Below are positions 1 to 8,896 of a stretch of DNA of 64,000 nucleotides, piece by piece (within the stretch, counting starts at the first letter, position 1; the number at the start of each line of letters is the position of its first letter). This DNA comes from Actinomadura atramentaria DSM 43919 (GTDB taxonomy: Bacteria > Actinomycetota > Actinomycetes > Streptosporangiales > Streptosporangiaceae). The notes beneath the pieces are model-generated. The model had not been told where the DNA came from and searched no databases. It worked only from the letters and a program-made list of their open reading frames with translations. Where the stretch lies: contig NZ_KB907208.1 in the NCBI RefSeq assembly GCF_000381885.1, positions 310,001 to 374,000 on the forward strand. The letters run 5' to 3'. Both the position numbers and the translations under genes were made by a program.

Positions 1-1313
1 GGCTGCTGTGCGCCCTCGCGCTGTGCGACGGGAGCGCGCTGAGCGGCGCGGAGCTGGGCCGGCTCTTCGGCGCGGACGCGCCCGCCGTCGTCGCGGCCGC
101 GCGCGCCGTGCTGGAACCCGCCGTCCTCTCCGGGGCGGACGGCGGCTGCCGCCTGGACGCGGACGGCGCGTACGTGGACGTCCGCGAGTTCCGCGCGCGG
201 GCCCGGTGGGCGCGGGCGCTCGCGCACCGGCCCGTCGAGGGCTCCCCCGCCGGGCCGGGCGGCGCGGCGGCCGTGGTGTCGGCGTACCGGCGCGCGCTCG
301 CGCTGTGGACGGGCCGTCCGCCCGGCGACGTCCCCGCCCCGGCGGGGGACCTGCTGCTGGCCGAGCTGCGCCGCGTCCGCGAGGAGATCGCCGGGGTGCT
401 GCTGGCCGCCGGACGGCCCTGCGCCGTCATCGACGACGCGCGGCACTGGCTCGACCGCGACCCCGGCCACGAACGGATGCGGACGCTGCTGGAGACCGCC
501 CTGGACCGGGCCGCCGGGTCGGCCCGCTCGCGGCCCGGCGGCGGTCCGGCGCTCGACGCGCGGCGGCCGTCGCCCGCGCGGATCTACGACCACTTCCTGG
601 GCGGCAAGGACAACTACGCCGTGGACCGGGCCGCCGCCGCGGAGATCCGGGCGGCGGTCCCGGCCGCGCCGGGCGCCGCGCTGGCGAACCGGGCGTTCGT
701 CGGGCGCGCCGTCCGGTACGCGGCGGGGGCGGGGGTCCGGCAGTTCCTCGACGTCGGCGCGGGGCTGCCGACGCGCGCGAACGTCCACGAGATCGCGCGC
801 GCCGCGCTGCCCGGCGCGCGCGTCGTGTACGTCGACCGCGACCCCGTCGTGCTGAGCCACGGCCGGGCGCTGCTGGAGGACAGCGCGCACGTCGCCGTCG
901 TCGAGGGCGACCTGCGCGACCCGGCCGGGCTGCTGCGGACGCCCCGGCTGCGCGAGCTGATCGACGTGCGGGAGCCCGTCGGGGTGCTGCTGTGCGCGGT
1001 GCTGCACTTCCTGCCCGACGAGGACGACCCGTACGGGCTCGTCGAGAAGCTGACGGCGGAGTTCCCCTCGGGCAGCCACCTCATCGTCACGCACGGCGCG
1101 GACGACGCCGACGGCGCCGCCGCCGCGCTGGCCGTCTACCGGCGGGCCGGGGTTCCGCTGCGGCCGCGCGCGTGCGCCGAGGTGGCCCGGTTCTTCGCCG
1201 GGTTCGACGTGCTGGACCCCGGCGTCGTGCGCGCCGCCGCGTGGCGGCCCGACCCGGGCGACCCCGCCGACGCGCCGGGGCTGCTGTGGGGCGCGGTCGG
1301 CCGCCGTCCGTGA
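1..1313 (+). CDS. SARP/BTAD-like N-terminus fused to SAM-dependent methyltransferase (5' end cut off)
   Basis: The reading frame is open from the first bases of the window (frame starting at base 3), so the true start lies upstream. Bases 3 to about 215 encode a winged-helix-like segment resembling the DNA-binding part of AfsR/SARP regulators, with a late GCRLDADGAYVD-type beta hairpin. About 260-510 encode a helical segment like the bacterial transcriptional activation domain (BTAD). From about 565 comes a methyltransferase of the actinobacterial S-adenosyl-methyltransferase family (PF04672/DUF574), recognised by ARIYDHFLGGKDN, the SAM-binding FLDVGAGLPT and a VYVDRDPVVL acidic loop. A methyltransferase behind a SARP-type head is unusual. 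What it methylates cannot be told. An internal GTG at 108 would give a shorter protein, but the upstream frame is coherent. It ends 94 bp before the kinase gene. Confidence 0.75.
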   Translation, partial: LLCALALCDGSALSGAELGRLFGADAPAVVAAARAVLEPAVLSGADGGCRLDADGAYVDVREFRARARWARALAHRPVEGSPAGPGGAAAVVSAYRRALALWTGRPPGDVPAPAGDLLLAELRRVREEIAGVLLAAGRPCAVIDDARHWLDRDPGHERMRTLLETALDRAAGSARSRPGGGPALDARRPSPARIYDHFLGGKDNYAVDRAAAAEIRAAVPAAPGAALANRAFVGRAVRYAAGAGVRQFLDVGAGLPTRANVHEIARAALPGARVVYVDRDPVVLSHGRALLEDSAHVAVVEGDLRDPAGLLRTPRLRELIDVREPVGVLLCAVLHFLPDEDDPYGLVEKLTAEFPSGSHLIVTHGADDADGAAAALAVYRRAGVPLRPRACAEVARFFAGFDVLDPGVVRAAAWRPDPGDPADAPGLLWGAVGRRP

Positions 1314-1407
1314 TTCCGGACACGCGAGATCCCTGAACCCGGCGCTCTGTGCTGTCATCACATCCCGTGGAATTTCGTGATCTTACTTTCGGAGATGTGG
1401 TCGGCTG

Positions 1408-3183
1408 ATGGGCGAGTGGCGAGTCGAGGGGTTCACCGAGGTGCGCGAGCTGGGGCGCGGCGCGCAGGGGCGCGTCGTCCTCGCCCGGCACGACGACGCC
1501 GGGACGCCCGTCGCGATCAAGTACCTGACCGGTGCGTCCGCCGACCTCGACCGGCTGCGGGACGAGGCCGTGCTGCTCGGCCGCGTCGAGGACCCGCACG
1601 TCGCGCGGCTGTACCGGTTCGTCACCGGGCCGGACGGGGCGGCGATCGTCATGGAGGCGGTGGACGGCGTGCCGCTGCGGCGCGTCCTCGCCGAGCACGG
1701 GGCACTCGGGCCGGAGGCCGCGCTGGTCGTGCTGAAGGGGTCGCTGCTCGGGCTCGCGGCGGCGCACGCGGTCGGCGTCGTCCACCGGGACTACAAACCC
1801 GCGAACGTCGTCGTGCGCGGGGACGGGCTGAGCAAGCTCATCGACTTCGGGATCGCCGCGCCCGCCGGGGCGGACGGCGCGTCCGGGACGCCCGCGTACA
1901 TGCCGCCCGAGCAGTGGGCGGGACGGCCCGCCGGGCCCGCCGCCGACGTTTACGCCGCGACGTGCGTGTTCTTCGAGTGCGTGACGGGGCGCAAGCCGTT
2001 CGCCGCGCCCGGGGCGGACGGGCTGCGCGCGGCGCACCTGACCGCGCCCATTCCCGTCGCGGACGCGCCGCCGGAGCTGGGGGAACTGCTGCTGGCGGGG
2101 ATGGCCAAGGACCCGGCGCACCGGCCCGCGGGCGCGCTCGCGCTGCTCGCCGAGCTGGAACGCGTCGCGGGCGCGGGGTACGGGGCGGACTGGGAGGACC
2201 GGGGCGTGCGGCTGCTCGCGTCGGCGGCGGCCGCGCTCGCGGCGCTGTTCCCGCTCGCCGTGGCGGGGCTCGGCACCGCGCTCGGCGCGGGCGCGGGCGG
2301 CGCGGCGGGCGGTGGTGTCGCGGGGGCTGCGGGCGGTGCGGCGGGTGGGGGCGGTGCGGGGCTTCTCGCGGGGACCGGGGCGAAGGTCGCCGTCGCCGTC
2401 GTCGCGGCGGTCGCCGTCGCGGGGGGCGGCGCGGCCGCGTACACGGCGCGCGGGTCGGGCGGGCACGACGCGCCGCCCGCGAAGGGCGCGTCCCCGGCCG
2501 TCGCGCTCGCGGCGATGACGACGACCGAGCAGCACCTGGCCGTCAACGCCAAGTACGCGCGGGTGACCGGCCTCGCGGACGCGGGCGCGCAGGAGAAGGT
2601 CAACGCGGCGCTGCGCGCGCCGCTGGACTTCCACATCTCCTGGATGCGCCAGGCGAACAAGAGCATGCTCGTGCAGCCGGAGACGCGCGCGGAGTGCGGG
2701 ACGGCGGCCGTCGACACGAGCGTCAAGCTGGGCCTGAGCGGGCCGCGCCTGGTGTCGGCGCTCTACACGTTCGACGGCCGGACGTGCGCGCCGTCCGACG
2801 GGACGCTGCCCGGCTGGGCCGTCAACGCGGACCTGAAGACCGGCCGCCCGCTGACGACGGCCGACATCCTCAAACCGTCCGCGCTGACGGACGCGGGGAT
2901 CGCGGACCTGTTCCGCCGCCTGACGAGCACCGAGGAGGGCGTGTTCGGCCCGGACGGCTGCGCGGCGACGCGGCTGAAGCGCGCGGACTTCCTGCCCGGC
3001 CCGGCGAGCGGCGACGACCCGGCCGGGATTCCGGCGGCCGCGACGGTGTTCCTCGACCGCGACCACTTCGCCGTCAACTGGTCGGTGGAGGGCAGCGCGT
3101 GCATCCACGACGTGCTGACGGCCCCGTACGCGAAGGTCCGCGACCTGCTCAACCCGGACATCGCGGCCGCCCTGCCCGCCTGA
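1408..3183 (+). CDS. Membrane Ser/Thr protein kinase with C-terminal sensor-like domain
   Basis: Protein of 591 residues. The Hanks-type kinase domain spans about residues 8-260: glycine loop GRGAQG, ATP lysine K38 in VAIK, catalytic HRDYKPAN at 126-133, DFG at 146-148, and GTPAYMPPEQ at 160-169. Hydrophobic Ala/Gly-rich stretches at about 268-298 and 324-350 include at least one transmembrane helix. The remaining ~235 residues would lie outside the cell and contain several cysteines. The stretch beginning YARVTGLADAGAQEKVN resembles the RsiV-like DUF3298 family, so this part is probably a ligand sensor (inference). The gene converges on the GAP1-like gene, whose stop lies 4 bp away. It may phosphorylate parts of the neighbouring GTPase system; this rests on position alone. 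Confidence 0.88.
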   Translation: MGEWRVEGFTEVRELGRGAQGRVVLARHDDAGTPVAIKYLTGASADLDRLRDEAVLLGRVEDPHVARLYRFVTGPDGAAIVMEAVDGVPLRRVLAEHGALGPEAALVVLKGSLLGLAAAHAVGVVHRDYKPANVVVRGDGLSKLIDFGIAAPAGADGASGTPAYMPPEQWAGRPAGPAADVYAATCVFFECVTGRKPFAAPGADGLRAAHLTAPIPVADAPPELGELLLAGMAKDPAHRPAGALALLAELERVAGAGYGADWEDRGVRLLASAAAALAALFPLAVAGLGTALGAGAGGAAGGGVAGAAGGAAGGGGAGLLAGTGAKVAVAVVAAVAVAGGGAAAYTARGSGGHDAPPAKGASPAVALAAMTTTEQHLAVNAKYARVTGLADAGAQEKVNAALRAPLDFHISWMRQANKSMLVQPETRAECGTAAVDTSVKLGLSGPRLVSALYTFDGRTCAPSDGTLPGWAVNADLKTGRPLTTADILKPSALTDAGIADLFRRLTSTEEGVFGPDGCAATRLKRADFLPGPASGDDPAGIPAAATVFLDRDHFAVNWSVEGSACIHDVLTAPYAKVRDLLNPDIAAALPA

Positions 3184-3187
3184 CGCC

Positions 3188-6100
3188 TCAGGCGACCAGC
3201 CACCACACCAGCGCCACGACCACCAGCAGCACGACGACCGCGAAGGCCGTACATCCGAGGACCAGATCCGACGTCGTGTACTCGGGCTCACCGGGCGCCC
3301 GCCCACGACCGGACGCGGCGCCGGGCGCCTCACCCTCCGACGACTCGCCACCCGACCGCCCCGCCCCGCCGCCACCCATCCCGGCCCGGCGGGCCGGGGC
3401 GTCGCCGCCGTCCGGCCCGGTCCGGCGGGTCGGGAAGTCGTCACCGCCCGGCCCGGTCCGCCGCGGCGGGGCGCTGTCGCGGCCCTGGGCCGACCGGCGG
3501 GTCGGGGCATCGGCGCGGCCTTGCGCGGTTCGGCGGGTCGGGGGGTCGCCGCCCGGCTCGGCGCGTTGGGTCGAGGGGTCGGTGCTGCCCGGCCCAGGCC
3601 GGTGCGGCGGGGCGTCGTCGCGGCGGTGGGTCGATCGGCGGGTCGGGGCGTCGGTGCCGCCTTGCGCGGTCCGGCGGGTGGGGGAATCGTCGCCGTCCGG
3701 CCCGGTCCGGTGGGTCGGCGGGTTGGTGCTGCCCGGCGCGGTCCGGTGCGGCGGGGCGTTGCCGTGGTCCTGGGTCGATCGGCGGGTCGGGGCGTCGGTG
3801 CTTTGCGTGGTTCGGCCCGGCGGGGTGTCAGTGCCGCCTCGCGCGGGCCGGTGCGGCGGGGCGGCGGGATTGTCCTGCGCGGATCGGCGGGGCGGGGCGG
3901 TGCGGGGGCGGGTCAGGGAGCGGGCGGCGTCGCGCAGCGGCGGGTGGTCGCGGGCGGCGGGGGACGCCAGGACGCCGTCGCGTTCGGCCGGGGTGAGCGC
4001 GGGGCGGCCGAACGCGGCCCGCAGCAGCCGCCGCAGCGCGGCCTCCTGCGCGGCCTGGTCGTCGGGGAAGCGCGCGGCGACCGCCGCCGCGAGGTAGCCG
4101 TGCGCCGGCAGCGCCGCCGACAGGCCGGGGTCGCCCGCGCGGGCCTCGACGGCGGCCAGCAGCCGGTCGGTGTCGGCCGCGTCGACGGGGTTGTGCGCGA
4201 TCCAGCCCACGAGGTCGGCGGTGCGGACGCGGGCGAGCAGGCCGCCCCGCGCGTCCGCCGCGCCCGGCAGGTCCCCGAGCAGCAGCGCGAGCGCGGGATC
4301 GGGGACGGCGAGGCCGACCAGGACCATGAGCAGCTCGGGGTCCGGGTCGACGGCCCGGTCCACGACGTGCAGGACGTCCGCGCCGAGCAGCGCCGGGCCG
4401 TACGACAGGCGCAGCGCCGCGTCGTACAGCATCGTCCGCTGCAGCGCGGGCACGCTCGCCTGCACCCGCAGCAGGCCGCGGCTCTCCACGATCGCGCGGT
4501 GCCGCTCCCGCGCGGCCCGCCCGTGCCGCTCGTCCGCGAGCCGCCGCAACTCCGGCAGGACGGGCCCCAGCTCGTGCATCCGATGCCGGTCGAGCGCGTC
4601 CGCGCACGCGGCGAGCACTCCGGTGGCATCCCCCGCCTCGCCCGACTGCCCGCGCCCGCTCCCGCCCGCCCGCGCGCCCGCCGCCGCGCCCGCGGAGCCG
4701 CCCGACCGCCCGCCCGCCGGGTCGCCCGCCGGGCCGAGCGCGGGATCGCCTGTCGGGTCGCCTGTCTGGTAGCCCGCCGCGCCGGGCGCGGGCTCGTCCG
4801 CCCTCCGACCCGCCGCGCCGCGCGCCCGGCCGCGCCCGGCACCGCGAGCCCGGCCGCCTTCCGGGTCGCCCGCAGGCTCGTCCGCCCGGTCTCGCGCCGC
4901 GCCCGCCCGAGTACCCAGCGAGTCACCCGCCGCGCCGCCCGCCGACGCGCGCTCCGAACCGCCCACCGCGTCGCCCGCTCGACCGCGTCCACGGCCGCGA
5001 GTCCGCCCACCTTCCGGGTCGTCTGCGGGCTCGTCCGCCGGACGACCTGCCGCGTCGCGCGCTCGGTCGTATTCGGCGCTGCGCGTCCGGTCGCCTTCCG
5101 GGTCATCTGTGGGCTCGTCCGCCTGGCGACCCGCCGCGCCGCCCGCCCGGCCGCGCCCGGCACCGCGAGTCCACTCGCTTTCCGGGTCGTCTGCGGGCTC
5201 GTCCGCCCGGCGACCTGCCGCGTCGCGGGCCCGGCCGCGCCCGGCGCTGTGCGTCCGGTCGCCTTCTGGGCGGTCCGTGGGATCGTCGGCCCGGCCGCGT
5301 CCACCGCCCCGAATTCGCCTGCCTTCTGGGCCGTCTGCGGGATCGTCGGCCCGGCGGCCCGCCGCGTCGCGGGCCCGGCCGCGCCCGGCGTCGCGCGTCC
5401 GGTCGCTTCCCGGGGTGTCCGCATCGTCGGTCCGGTCGCGCGCTCGGTCGTGTCCGGCGTCGCGCGTGCGGGCGCTTGCCGGGCCGTTCGTCGCGCCGCG
5501 CGCGGGGTCGTTCGGACGGCCGCGTGCGGGGCGGTCTTCCGGGTCGTCGGCCGCGTTGGTCGGTGGGTTCTCCGGACGGCGTGCGGGGTCGAGCCGGGGG
5601 ACGCCCGCCCGGTCGGTCGGGTCGTCGGTCGGATCGTTCGGTGGGGTGCTCGCCCGGTCGTCCGTGTGGTCGCGCGCGGGGGTGTCTGGGGGGCGGTGCG
5701 TTCGTTCGGGCCAGGGGTTGCGCGTGCGGTCGCCGGTCTGGTCGTTCGGGGGGTCTTGCTCGGGGTCGTCTGCTTGGCGGGGCGAGGGGAGGCGGAGACC
5801 GCGGGTCGTGTTGCTCGCCGTTCCGGGTGGGGTGGCGCCGCCTCGGGCCGCGTCTTCAGTGGGGCGGGGCGGTGTTTCGGGGCGGTGGCCGGGGAACGCG
5901 CGGGTCAGGCGGGTCAGGGCGTCGGGGGCGGCGTCCAGGAAGGGGAGCGGGTCGGCGCTGGTCGCGAGGGTGCGGATGACGCGGGGGAGGTTCGGGGCGC
6001 GGCGCAGGATCTCCAGGTACGCGTCGACCGCGTCGTCCAGGAAGGGGTCGGGCGGCGGGCCGGTCAGGGCGAGGGTGTGCGCGCCGGGGCGGCCGCCGCG

Positions 6101-6838
6101 GCTGAAGAACAGCCGGATGCGGTGGTCCGCGGTGGCGCTGGTCCACGTCGAGGCCGACAGCGCGGTGCGCATCCCGTAGGGGAGGAGCGCGACGACCGCG
6201 TCGAGGAACCGCAGCCGGGCGTCGAGCGGCAGGCCCGCGTCGGGGACGAGGCAGACGGGCCGGCCGGTGAGCAGCAGCGCGGCGGCCGTCATCGCCGGGG
6301 CGGTGATGTCGGCGGCGATCTCGGCGGCCGACAGTTCCGGCACGGACACCCGCAGCAGCGCGCCCCCGGCCGGGACGGAAACGGGCGGACCCGCGCTCAG
6401 CCCCGTCCGGCGGCCGGGCGCGGGACGAGGCGAGGGCTCGCGGCGGGACGCGGCGTCGAACCCGGCGTTCAGCGCGTCATGGAGCGCGGCGTACGAGACG
6501 GGCCGCGCCGCGAGCGCCGCGTACGGGACGCAGAACAGCCGAGTCCCCGGCTGCGGCCGCCCGTACCGGTCCTCCGCCGCCCACTCCTGCCGCGCGACGG
6601 TCAGGTACGCGCCGTCGCCCGACCCGGCGCGGGCGAGCGTGACCTGCGGCAGCGTCTCCAGCGTCCCGGGGTCGTAGCGCCCGGCGATCTCGGCGAAGTC
6701 GGCCGCGCCGAGCCGTCCGGCGCTGCACGCCAGGACCTCCTGCCGCTGGGTGGCGGGCGAGTGGCCGAACAGCGCCCACTCCGCGGCGACCGGGACCGCC
6801 GCGTCCTCGGGCGTCGGGCCGCCCAACGGGTCCTTCAC
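3188..6838 (-). CDS. GAP1-like tail-anchored protein with long disordered repeats
   Basis: A 1216-residue protein with a GTG start preceded by an AGGGGG ribosome site. Residues 1 to about 320 align by eye with the N-terminus of the next gene upstream (6905-8896): shared LPQVT, FCVPYA, LLLTGRPV, LPYGMRTALSA and TWTSATA..IRL stretches. Residues about 735-985 match the second helical domain of the same paralogue (ADAL, HGYLA, LLRAAFG). I assign both to the GTPase-associated protein 1 family (GAP1-N2 and GAP1-M/C in Pfam, from memory). Between the domains sit about 400 residues of Arg/Asp/Gly-rich repeats, and a second Pro/Arg/Thr repeat runs about 986-1165. The final ~22 residues form one transmembrane helix followed by only a few residues, so the protein should be tail-anchored with its bulk in the cytoplasm. 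Last gene of the leftward GTPase operon, 66 bp behind its paralogue. Confidence 0.75.
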   Translation of the reverse strand: MKDPLGGPTPEDAAVPVAAEWALFGHSPATQRQEVLACSAGRLGAADFAEIAGRYDPGTLETLPQVTLARAGSGDGAYLTVARQEWAAEDRYGRPQPGTRLFCVPYAALAARPVSYAALHDALNAGFDAASRREPSPRPAPGRRTGLSAGPPVSVPAGGALLRVSVPELSAAEIAADITAPAMTAAALLLTGRPVCLVPDAGLPLDARLRFLDAVVALLPYGMRTALSASTWTSATADHRIRLFFSRGGRPGAHTLALTGPPPDPFLDDAVDAYLEILRRAPNLPRVIRTLATSADPLPFLDAAPDALTRLTRAFPGHRPETPPRPTEDAARGGATPPGTASNTTRGLRLPSPRQADDPEQDPPNDQTGDRTRNPWPERTHRPPDTPARDHTDDRASTPPNDPTDDPTDRAGVPRLDPARRPENPPTNAADDPEDRPARGRPNDPARGATNGPASARTRDAGHDRARDRTDDADTPGSDRTRDAGRGRARDAAGRRADDPADGPEGRRIRGGGRGRADDPTDRPEGDRTHSAGRGRARDAAGRRADEPADDPESEWTRGAGRGRAGGAAGRQADEPTDDPEGDRTRSAEYDRARDAAGRPADEPADDPEGGRTRGRGRGRAGDAVGGSERASAGGAAGDSLGTRAGAARDRADEPAGDPEGGRARGAGRGRARGAAGRRADEPAPGAAGYQTGDPTGDPALGPAGDPAGGRSGGSAGAAAGARAGGSGRGQSGEAGDATGVLAACADALDRHRMHELGPVLPELRRLADERHGRAARERHRAIVESRGLLRVQASVPALQRTMLYDAALRLSYGPALLGADVLHVVDRAVDPDPELLMVLVGLAVPDPALALLLGDLPGAADARGGLLARVRTADLVGWIAHNPVDAADTDRLLAAVEARAGDPGLSAALPAHGYLAAAVAARFPDDQAAQEAALRRLLRAAFGRPALTPAERDGVLASPAARDHPPLRDAARSLTRPRTAPPRRSAQDNPAAPPHRPARGGTDTPPGRTTQSTDAPTRRSTQDHGNAPPHRTAPGSTNPPTHRTGPDGDDSPTRRTAQGGTDAPTRRSTHRRDDAPPHRPGPGSTDPSTQRAEPGGDPPTRRTAQGRADAPTRRSAQGRDSAPPRRTGPGGDDFPTRRTGPDGGDAPARRAGMGGGGAGRSGGESSEGEAPGAASGRGRAPGEPEYTTSDLVLGCTAFAVVVLLVVVALVWWLVA
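4640..5500 (-). repeat. 84-bp coding repeats inside the large GAP1-like gene
   Basis: The protein repeats a 28-residue unit about six times with variation: ADEPADDPEG, then a variable pair and TR, then GAGRGRARDAAGRR. The DNA keeps the phase (84 bp, a multiple of three), so copy number can change without a frameshift. The unit alternates acidic and basic patches and has no predicted fold. A different, 12-13-residue PTRRTxxGxxD repeat is encoded at about 3390-3900. Confidence 0.7.
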
Positions 6839-6904
6839 GAACCGGCCCCCTCACGGGTCGCCACGGGTACTGAGAGCTTGCGGGTCCTGCGACGGCGGGC
6901 GCGG

Positions 6905-8896
6905 TCACCCGGTGACGAGCGCGAGCGCGAGGCCGAGGACCGCCCCGGTCGCCGCCGCCGCGCCGAGGACGAGCACGAGCATCCGGAACGCGGTGCTCTC
7001 GTACAGCCGTCCCGGATGTAAAGCGGGGTCCCCGGCGGCGGCCGGCGGCGCGTTCTGCCGGTCCCCGCTCTCCTCCCGGCGGCCGGACCGCCGCAGCCGG
7101 GGCAGCCGCAGCCCGCCCTGCTTGTCGCCGGTCGGCGGGTCGGGCGGCGGGGGCGGCGGCCAGGCGCCCATCTGCTGCGTGGGGGCGGGCGCGGGCGGGC
7201 GCGGCGGGGGCAGCTTCTTGTCGACGTCCTTGCCGAGCCCGGCACCGCGCAGCAGCCCGAGCAGGTACTCCTCGACGAGGACGTCCCACGCGTCCGGCTC
7301 CCCGCACAGCGCGAGCGCCGCGCCGAGCAGCGCGGGCGTCGCCAGGTCCCGCCGCGAGCCGACGACCTCGCGGAACTCGGCGCGGCCGAGCGGCCCCGAC
7401 CCGTACGCGGCCCGCAGCAGCGCTGTCAGCCGCTTGCGCTGCTCGTCCGGCCGGTCCGGTTTGAGCCGCGCGACGACGGGCGCGAGGTAGCCGTGCGCCT
7501 GGAGCGCCTGGACGAGTTCGCCGTTGGGCTCGGACCCGCCGCGCCGGGCGAGCGCGTCGCACGCCGTCTCGGCCGTCACCGGGTCGGCGGTGCGCACGGC
7601 GACCTCGGTCAGGACGGCCTCCCCGAGCCCGCCGAGGACGCTGTTCAGCATCTTGTTCCCGAGCTTCCACCCCACGGTGAGCTGCACTTCGGCGGACGCG
7701 ATGCCGCGCAGGTCGTACAGCGCGTACAGCAGCGGCTGGTGCAGCCCGCCCGCGGCCCGCTCGATCTGCGCGAGTTCGGCCGTGTCGACGTGCCGGAACG
7801 CGAGCTGGACCAGCAGCACGTACAGCGCCTGCGCGTCCTGCGCGCGGACGCCCCGCCGGGGCGTGAGCATCCGCCGCCGGTCGATGACCTCCCAGTGCGC
7901 GGCCGCGTCGGCGGCGGCCCGCGTCCCGCCGGCCGCGTACGACAGGCGGCGGACGGCGTCCTCCAGGTCGTCGGCGCGCCCGTCGAGCGCGTCCGCGCAG
8001 CGCGCCAGCAGGTCCGCGACGCTCTCCCCGCCGCCCGGCAGCGGCGGCGGGAGCTGCAGCGGCTCGCGGGCGCGGTTGAGCAGCAGCAGGACCTCGCGCC
8101 GGTCGGCGGGCCCGAACCCGAGCTGCCGCTTCTCCCCGGCCATCAGCTCCAGCAGTTCGAGCCGGGAGCGCCCGGCGACGAGGTCGATGTACCGCAGCGC
8201 CGCGTCCGCCTCGCGGGGGATGTCGGGCGGCTCGTTCCACACGACGGTGTGCGCGTTCTCGCGCTCGTGCCGCGCGAACGCGAGCCGGATCTGGTGCTCG
8301 GCGGTGCTGCTCGTCCACGTCGCGGCGGAGAACTTCGTGCGCATCCCGTACGGGAGGATCGCGGTGACGGCGTCGACGAACCGCAGCCGGTCCAGCAGCG
8401 GCACCGAGTCCGCGCCGACGACCTGCACGGGCCCGCCGGTGAGCAGCAGCGCCGCCGTCCGCACGACGACCCGGTCCATCCGGTCCGCGAGCGGCTGCGG
8501 GTCCGGCGGCGGCAGCTCGATCGCGGCGGGCCCGGCCGCCGGGAGCCGCAGCGCGTCGCACGCCCGGTACAGCGCCTCGTACGACACCGCGCGCTCCGCG
8601 AGCAGCGCGTAGGGGACGCAGTACAGCCGCGTCACCACGACGTCGCGGCCGACCGCGTCGTGCTCCTCGGACTCCTCCTCGATCGACAGCGTCAGGTGCG
8701 CGTTGTCGCCGGACGCGGCGCGCGCGACCGTCACCTGCGGCAGCCGCTCGGGCGTCCCCGGCGAGAACCGCTGGTTCATCGCGGAGAAGTCGTCGCGCTT
8801 GAAGACGTCCCCGCCGCACTTCAGCACCTCGTAGGCGCGGCCGCCGGGCCGCTTGCCGATCAGCGCCCACTGGACGGGCGCCGCCGCGCGGCTCAC
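6905..8896 (-). CDS. GAP1-like tail-anchored partner of the GTPase
   Basis: A 663-residue protein. Its GTG start (8896-8894) overlaps the TGA stop of the GTPase gene (GTGA), so the two are translationally coupled and probably made in fixed ratio. The N-terminal domain (about 1-290) contains WALIGKRPGG, LPQVTVA, LYCVPYALLA, LPYGMRTKFSAATW and IRLAFARHE. The second, all-helical domain (about 310-560) contains the VQALQAHGYLA motif. A Pro-rich linker (about 563-635) leads to a C-terminal transmembrane helix ending in LALALVTG. It is paralogous to the 1216-residue protein downstream but lacks the repeats. I read it as a GAP1-family protein, known from prokaryotic GTPase-centred conflict or signalling cassettes; its biochemical role is not established. 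It probably holds the GTPase at the membrane. Confidence 0.78.
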   Translation of the reverse strand: MSRAAAPVQWALIGKRPGGRAYEVLKCGGDVFKRDDFSAMNQRFSPGTPERLPQVTVARAASGDNAHLTLSIEEESEEHDAVGRDVVVTRLYCVPYALLAERAVSYEALYRACDALRLPAAGPAAIELPPPDPQPLADRMDRVVVRTAALLLTGGPVQVVGADSVPLLDRLRFVDAVTAILPYGMRTKFSAATWTSSTAEHQIRLAFARHERENAHTVVWNEPPDIPREADAALRYIDLVAGRSRLELLELMAGEKRQLGFGPADRREVLLLLNRAREPLQLPPPLPGGGESVADLLARCADALDGRADDLEDAVRRLSYAAGGTRAAADAAAHWEVIDRRRMLTPRRGVRAQDAQALYVLLVQLAFRHVDTAELAQIERAAGGLHQPLLYALYDLRGIASAEVQLTVGWKLGNKMLNSVLGGLGEAVLTEVAVRTADPVTAETACDALARRGGSEPNGELVQALQAHGYLAPVVARLKPDRPDEQRKRLTALLRAAYGSGPLGRAEFREVVGSRRDLATPALLGAALALCGEPDAWDVLVEEYLLGLLRGAGLGKDVDKKLPPPRPPAPAPTQQMGAWPPPPPPDPPTGDKQGGLRLPRLRRSGRREESGDRQNAPPAAAGDPALHPGRLYESTAFRMLVLVLGAAAATGAVLGLALALVTG

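Noticed and set aside
1087-7021. Very long open frames of 807-1166 codons opposite or out of frame with the kinase and GAP1-like genes (1087-3510 minus, 1377-4097 plus, 3521-7021 plus)
   Set aside because: They are Arg/Gly/Ala strings produced by the high GC content on the other strand or frame of genes with clear domains.
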